DNA from: Candidatus Methanosphaera massiliense
GTDB taxonomy: Archaea > Methanobacteriota > Methanobacteria > Methanobacteriales > Methanobacteriaceae
Length of the DNA: 64,000 nt
Direction: 5' to 3'
NCBI RefSeq assembly: GCF_028890305.1
Contig: NZ_JARBXM010000001.1
Location: forward strand, 64,501 to 128,500
Of the stretch, positions 61,008 through 64,000 are shown one piece after another. The position numbers and the translations under genes were made by a program. Within the stretch, counting starts at the first letter, position 1. Each line of letters opens with the position of its first letter. The notes beneath the pieces are model-generated. The model saw nothing but the letters and a program-made list of their open reading frames with translations, did not search any database and had not been told where the DNA came from.

Positions 61008-61020
61008 AAAAATACAACCT
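61005..61020 (-). promoter_or_regulatory. RBS and ATT start of the ATP-grasp gene
   Basis: AGGT (61020-61017) and nine further bases precede ATT 61007-61005. This RBS is weaker than those before the surface-protein genes, but the downstream sequence (SKILVVG) is what the family begins with. An ATT two codons further upstream is another candidate. Confidence 0.5.
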
Positions 61021-61129
61021 ATAAAATTTAGAATTTAATATTAAAATAATTTATGTTAATAATAAAATAAGTACTTAATCAATGTAAAAATAGAATAAAA
61101 TTTTTTTATAAATGATGATTAAAATGAAA

Positions 61130-61169
61130 AGGATGTGAAAAAAAGATAAATCATGGATAAAATCCATGA
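61130..61169 (-). terminator. Terminator after atpD
   Basis: TCATGGAT (61151-61158) and ATCCATGA (61162-61169) form a perfect 8-base stem with a three-base loop. Read leftward this is five bases past the atpD stop and is followed by a T-run. Confidence 0.75.
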
Positions 61170-61174
61170 CCAAC

Positions 61175-61819
61175 TTATTCCTCTGTATCCATATTTTTCT
61201 TAATAACTTTAAGTTGAGCGAAGCTTTCCCTTTCCATTTCCTCTAATCTCATTTCAATAAATTTGATTGTGTTATTAATACGAGGAATAATTACATGCTC
61301 TAAAGCATTTACTCTTCTTTTAGTTGCTTCTACTTCTTGTGCTAACATAAAGATTGTTTTTTCAATCTCACCAAGTTCAATGATAATCTTAATGGATTCT
61401 TCAAATTCCTTAGCTGCGATATCTAAGTTAGCTGAGGTTCCAGCAAAACCATAACCTCTGCTAATTAAATCATTATGTGTTGCATGACTTTTTACAACAG
61501 GGACAGAAACACCCATAATACTTCTAGAACTTATATCGAGTTCTATAGATTCTCTTACAGATAAAGCTGCTCGTTTAACTGCCATATCTCCCATGTCTAT
61601 TTGAGCTTTGTTTAGTTCTGAGTAAGCTATTGCTAATTTTTTTTCAACTTCATCTCTAGAACCTTGAACACGATCTAGAATTTCGAAAAACTCCTTAATA
61701 AGAGCATCTCTTTTTTCTTTAAGAAGACTATGACCTTTTGAAGACAGTTTAGCTCTGTCTTTTAGATTAAGAAGTTCACTACGTGTTGGATTAATTCCAT
61801 CCAATTTTTCATCTGCCAT
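61175..61819 (-). CDS. atpD: A-type ATP synthase subunit D
   Basis: Central-stalk subunit D of the A1 motor, coupling rotation to ATP synthesis at the membrane. 214 residues, nearly all helical: N-terminal [14 protein letters not shown], the long [15 protein letters not shown] coil, and the C-terminal [25 protein letters not shown], the classic AtpD motif. RBS GGAGG precedes the ATG at 61819. It is the last gene of the visible operon (A-B-D), 54 bp after atpB. Confidence 0.95.
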   Translation of the reverse strand: MADEKLDGINPTRSELLNLKDRAKLSSKGHSLLKEKRDALIKEFFEILDRVQGSRDEVEKKLAIAYSELNKAQIDMGDMAVKRAALSVRESIELDISSRSIMGVSVPVVKSHATHNDLISRGYGFAGTSANLDIAAKEFEESIKIIIELGEIEKTIFMLAQEVEATKRRVNALEHVIIPRINNTIKFIEMRLEEMERESFAQLKVIKKNMDTEE

Positions 61820-61873
61820 TATTTAGCCTCCTTCACTAATATATCTACCAGGAAATGATAAGAATAAATGAAA

Positions 61874-63283
61874 TTATTCTTCATCAGTTTCTTCTTGTTC
61901 AGGTAAATATTTTTCAACGTGTTCATCTTTAACACGTTTAAGCTCAGATTTAGGTAAGATGGATAATAATTTCCAACCTAAGTCAAGGGTTTCTTCAATT
62001 CCTCTGTCTTCGTCTTTACTTTGTCTAATAAATTTATCTTCAAATTCATCAGCAAATTTTAGGAATTTTCTGTCACGGTCTGTGAGAGCTTCTTCCCCTA
62101 CTACTGCGGTTAAGTCACGTAAGTCACGACCTTCTGCGTAAGCAGCATATAACTGGTCTGAAACTCCACTGTGATCTTCACGTGTACGGCCGTCACCGAT
62201 ACCTCCACTCATTAATCTTGATAATGAAGGTAATACATCTACAGGTGGGTAAATACCTGTTCTGTCTAAGTCACGACTTAGTACAACCTGTCCCTCTGTA
62301 ATATATCCTGTTAAGTCAGGAATAGGGTGAGTAATATCATCCTGTGGCATTACAAGAATAGGCATCTGTGTAATTGAACCGTCTTTACCTTTTATACGTC
62401 CTGCACGTTCGTACATACCTGCTAAGTCAGTGTACATGTAACCTGGGTAACCTCTACGTCCAGGTACTTCGTTACGTGCTGATGAAATTTCCCTTAATGC
62501 TTCACAATAGTTGGTAATATCAGTTAAAATTACTAATACGTGCATACCTTTTTCAAATGCAAGGTATTCAGCTGTTGTTAAAGCCATTTTAGGTGTCATG
62601 ATTCTTTCGATAGCAGGGTCATCTGCTAAGTTCATGAATACTGTTACTCTTTCTAGAGCTCCAGTTTGTTCGAATTCGTTCATGAAGAAGTTTGCTTCTT
62701 CGTGAGTAATACCCATAGCACCAAATATTACAGCGAATTCACTGTCTTCTGCAATTACTTTTGCTTGTCTTGCAATTTGTGCTGCGAGTTCGTTGTGTGG
62801 TAATCCAGAACCTGAGAAGATAGGTAATTTCTGACCACGTACAAGTGTGTTCATTCCGTCAATTGTGGATATACCTGTTTGAATGAATTCTGCAGGGAAT
62901 TCTCTAGCGGATGGGTTCATTGGAGAACCGTTTACATCTAATTCTACATCAGGTATGATGTCTGGTCCACCGTCAATTGGTGTACCTATTCCGTTAAAGA
63001 TTCTTCCTAACATATCAGTTGATAAACCGATTTTTGCAGTTTCACCTGTGAATCTAACTTTTGTTGATTCTGTGTTTAGGTTACTGGTACCTTCAAATAC
63101 TTGAACAACTGCAATATCATTTTCTACTTCAAGAACTTGTCCAGTTCTTTTTTCTCCAGCAGGTGTTTCGATTTCAACGATTTCGTTGTATGCTGCACCT
63201 TCAACACCTTGAACAACCATTAAAGGTCCTGAAACTTCTGATACTGTAGTATATTCTCTTGTTTTAATATCTACATCATTCAT
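61874..63283 (-). CDS. atpB: A-type ATP synthase subunit B
   Basis: Regulatory, non-catalytic nucleotide-binding subunit of A1. 469 residues. Recognisable blocks are [73 protein letters not shown] (the degenerate, non-catalytic P-loop), [15 protein letters not shown] and [20 protein letters not shown]. The ATG overlaps the atpA stop (ATGA), so it is translationally coupled to atpA. Confidence 0.96.
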   Translation of the reverse strand: MNDVDIKTREYTTVSEVSGPLMVVQGVEGAAYNEIVEIETPAGEKRTGQVLEVENDIAVVQVFEGTSNLNTESTKVRFTGETAKIGLSTDMLGRIFNGIGTPIDGGPDIIPDVELDVNGSPMNPSAREFPAEFIQTGISTIDGMNTLVRGQKLPIFSGSGLPHNELAAQIARQAKVIAEDSEFAVIFGAMGITHEEANFFMNEFEQTGALERVTVFMNLADDPAIERIMTPKMALTTAEYLAFEKGMHVLVILTDITNYCEALREISSARNEVPGRRGYPGYMYTDLAGMYERAGRIKGKDGSITQMPILVMPQDDITHPIPDLTGYITEGQVVLSRDLDRTGIYPPVDVLPSLSRLMSGGIGDGRTREDHSGVSDQLYAAYAEGRDLRDLTAVVGEEALTDRDRKFLKFADEFEDKFIRQSKDEDRGIEETLDLGWKLLSILPKSELKRVKDEHVEKYLPEQEETDEE

Positions 63284-64000
63284 TGTCCAGCCTCATTACA
63301 TTCTTTAGTTATACGACTTCTAATATCTTCTGCTTTAGCATCAAATTCGTCTTCAGGTACATATTTCATTCTGTCTAAATCTACTCTTACTTCTAAGTTT
63401 GTGAGTTTATTTACATCTGCACCGTCTGCTAATGCTGCTTGAGCACTTGTGTTGTATAGTAAAATGGTTTTTAGCATACCATATTGTTTTGTTGGTGAAC
63501 AGTATGTATCTGTATCATCAAATGCGTTTTGTTGAAGGAAGTCTTCTCTTAACATACGTGCTGATTCTAATGTTATTTGGTCTTTTTGAGGTAATGCATC
63601 AGGACCTACTAATTGTACAATTTCGTTAAGTTCTGATTCTTTCTGTAATATACCCATTGCAGTGTTTCTTAATTCTCTCCAATCTGAACCAATTTCATTA
63701 TTCCACCAGCTAGTTACACTGTCCACATATAATGAGTAACTGTTTAACCAGTTGATAGATGGGAAGTGACGTCTGTCTGCTAATGATGCATCTAATGCCC
63801 AAAATACTTTTGCTATACGTAATGTGTTCTGGGTTACAGGTTCGGATAAGTCTCCACCAGGAGGTGATACTGCTCCAACTACTGTTACAGATGCTTCTGC
63901 TTTGTGTGAACCGATTGTGGTTACTCTTCCTGCACGTTCATAGAACTGTGCTAATCTGGATGCTAGGTATGCTGGGTATCCTTCTTCACCAGGCATCTCT
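63280..64000 (-). CDS. atpA: A-type ATP synthase subunit A (C-terminal part)
   Basis: Catalytic subunit of A1; the gene enters from the right edge, so about 240 C-terminal residues of an expected near-585 are visible. It reads [26 protein letters not shown], then [19 protein letters not shown] and [26 protein letters not shown], all diagnostic of V/A-type subunit A. The P-loop lies outside the window. The true start is not visible. Its TGA overlaps the atpB ATG. Confidence 0.95.
   Translation of the reverse strand, partial: EMPGEEGYPAYLASRLAQFYERAGRVTTIGSHKAEASVTVVGAVSPPGGDLSEPVTQNTLRIAKVFWALDASLADRRHFPSINWLNSYSLYVDSVTSWWNNEIGSDWRELRNTAMGILQKESELNEIVQLVGPDALPQKDQITLESARMLREDFLQQNAFDDTDTYCSPTKQYGMLKTILLYNTSAQAALADGADVNKLTNLEVRVDLDRMKYVPEDEFDAKAEDIRSRITKECNEAGQ

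Overview
The window is very AT-rich archaeal DNA. It encodes a TATA-binding protein, an A-type ATP synthase, F420-dependent methylene-H4MPT reductase (Mer), a CfbC-like protein of coenzyme F430 synthesis and an AksA-type homocitrate synthase, so the organism is a methanogen. Pseudomurein-binding repeats and many very large Asn/Thr-rich surface proteins point to Methanobacteriales. My best guess is the gut genus Methanosphaera (M. stadtmanae-like). The genus is an inference from gene content and base composition; no search was run.

Layout. 0-7.1 kb: a partial winged-helix gene, then a nurA-herA-mre11-rad50 DNA end-processing operon. 7.3-13.2 kb: a phosphoserine-phosphatase-like protein fused to a coiled coil, TBP, a CYTH protein, and aksA plus the large subunit of a homoaconitase-type dehydratase. 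13.3-15.3 kb: galU and rfbA (sugar nucleotides). 15.5-38.3 kb: a surface island of four giant adhesin-like proteins, a three-gene membrane cassette (DUF2162, ExbB-like, ExbD-like DUF2149) and a giant exported, membrane-anchored CobN-like protein. 38.4-40.4 kb: rfbB and rfbD, the other visible dTDP-sugar genes. 40.5-48.4 kb: housekeeping genes (tRNA-Leu, DUF371, DUF123, cfbC, a U32 protein, purF, DUF89) and a TrmB regulator divergent from a class III hydroxylamine reductase. 48.5-59.2 kb: a frameshifted adhesin, a RaSEA-like radical SAM enzyme, mer, a doubly frameshifted iron alcohol dehydrogenase, and a surface protein with pseudomurein-binding repeats and a transglutaminase/C71-like domain. 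59.5-64 kb: tRNA-Gln, a 51-residue membrane protein, an ATP-grasp protein, and ATP synthase genes for subunits A (partial), B and D.

Two things stand out. First, the DUF2162/ExbB/DUF2149 cassette with the exported CobN-like protein resembles the hmuS-T-U-V part of Bacteroidetes haem-acquisition operons. This suggests an archaeal, proton-motive-force-driven surface tetrapyrrole or metal scavenging machine. Second, three surface-protein genes and the ATP-grasp gene have no ATG, GTG or TTG at the place where translation should begin. For the surface genes an AUU or AUC codon lies exactly six bases after a strong GGAGG(N) site and opens a normal signal peptide. This suggests recurrent non-NUG initiation that ordinary gene calling would truncate.

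How the genes work together: the rfb/galU genes can supply activated sugars for surface glycans around the adhesin island. The pseudomurein-binding protein would act on the wall. CfbC, AksA and Mer serve methanogenic cofactor and C1 metabolism. The ATP synthase uses the ion gradient that the ExbB/ExbD-like pair would also draw on.
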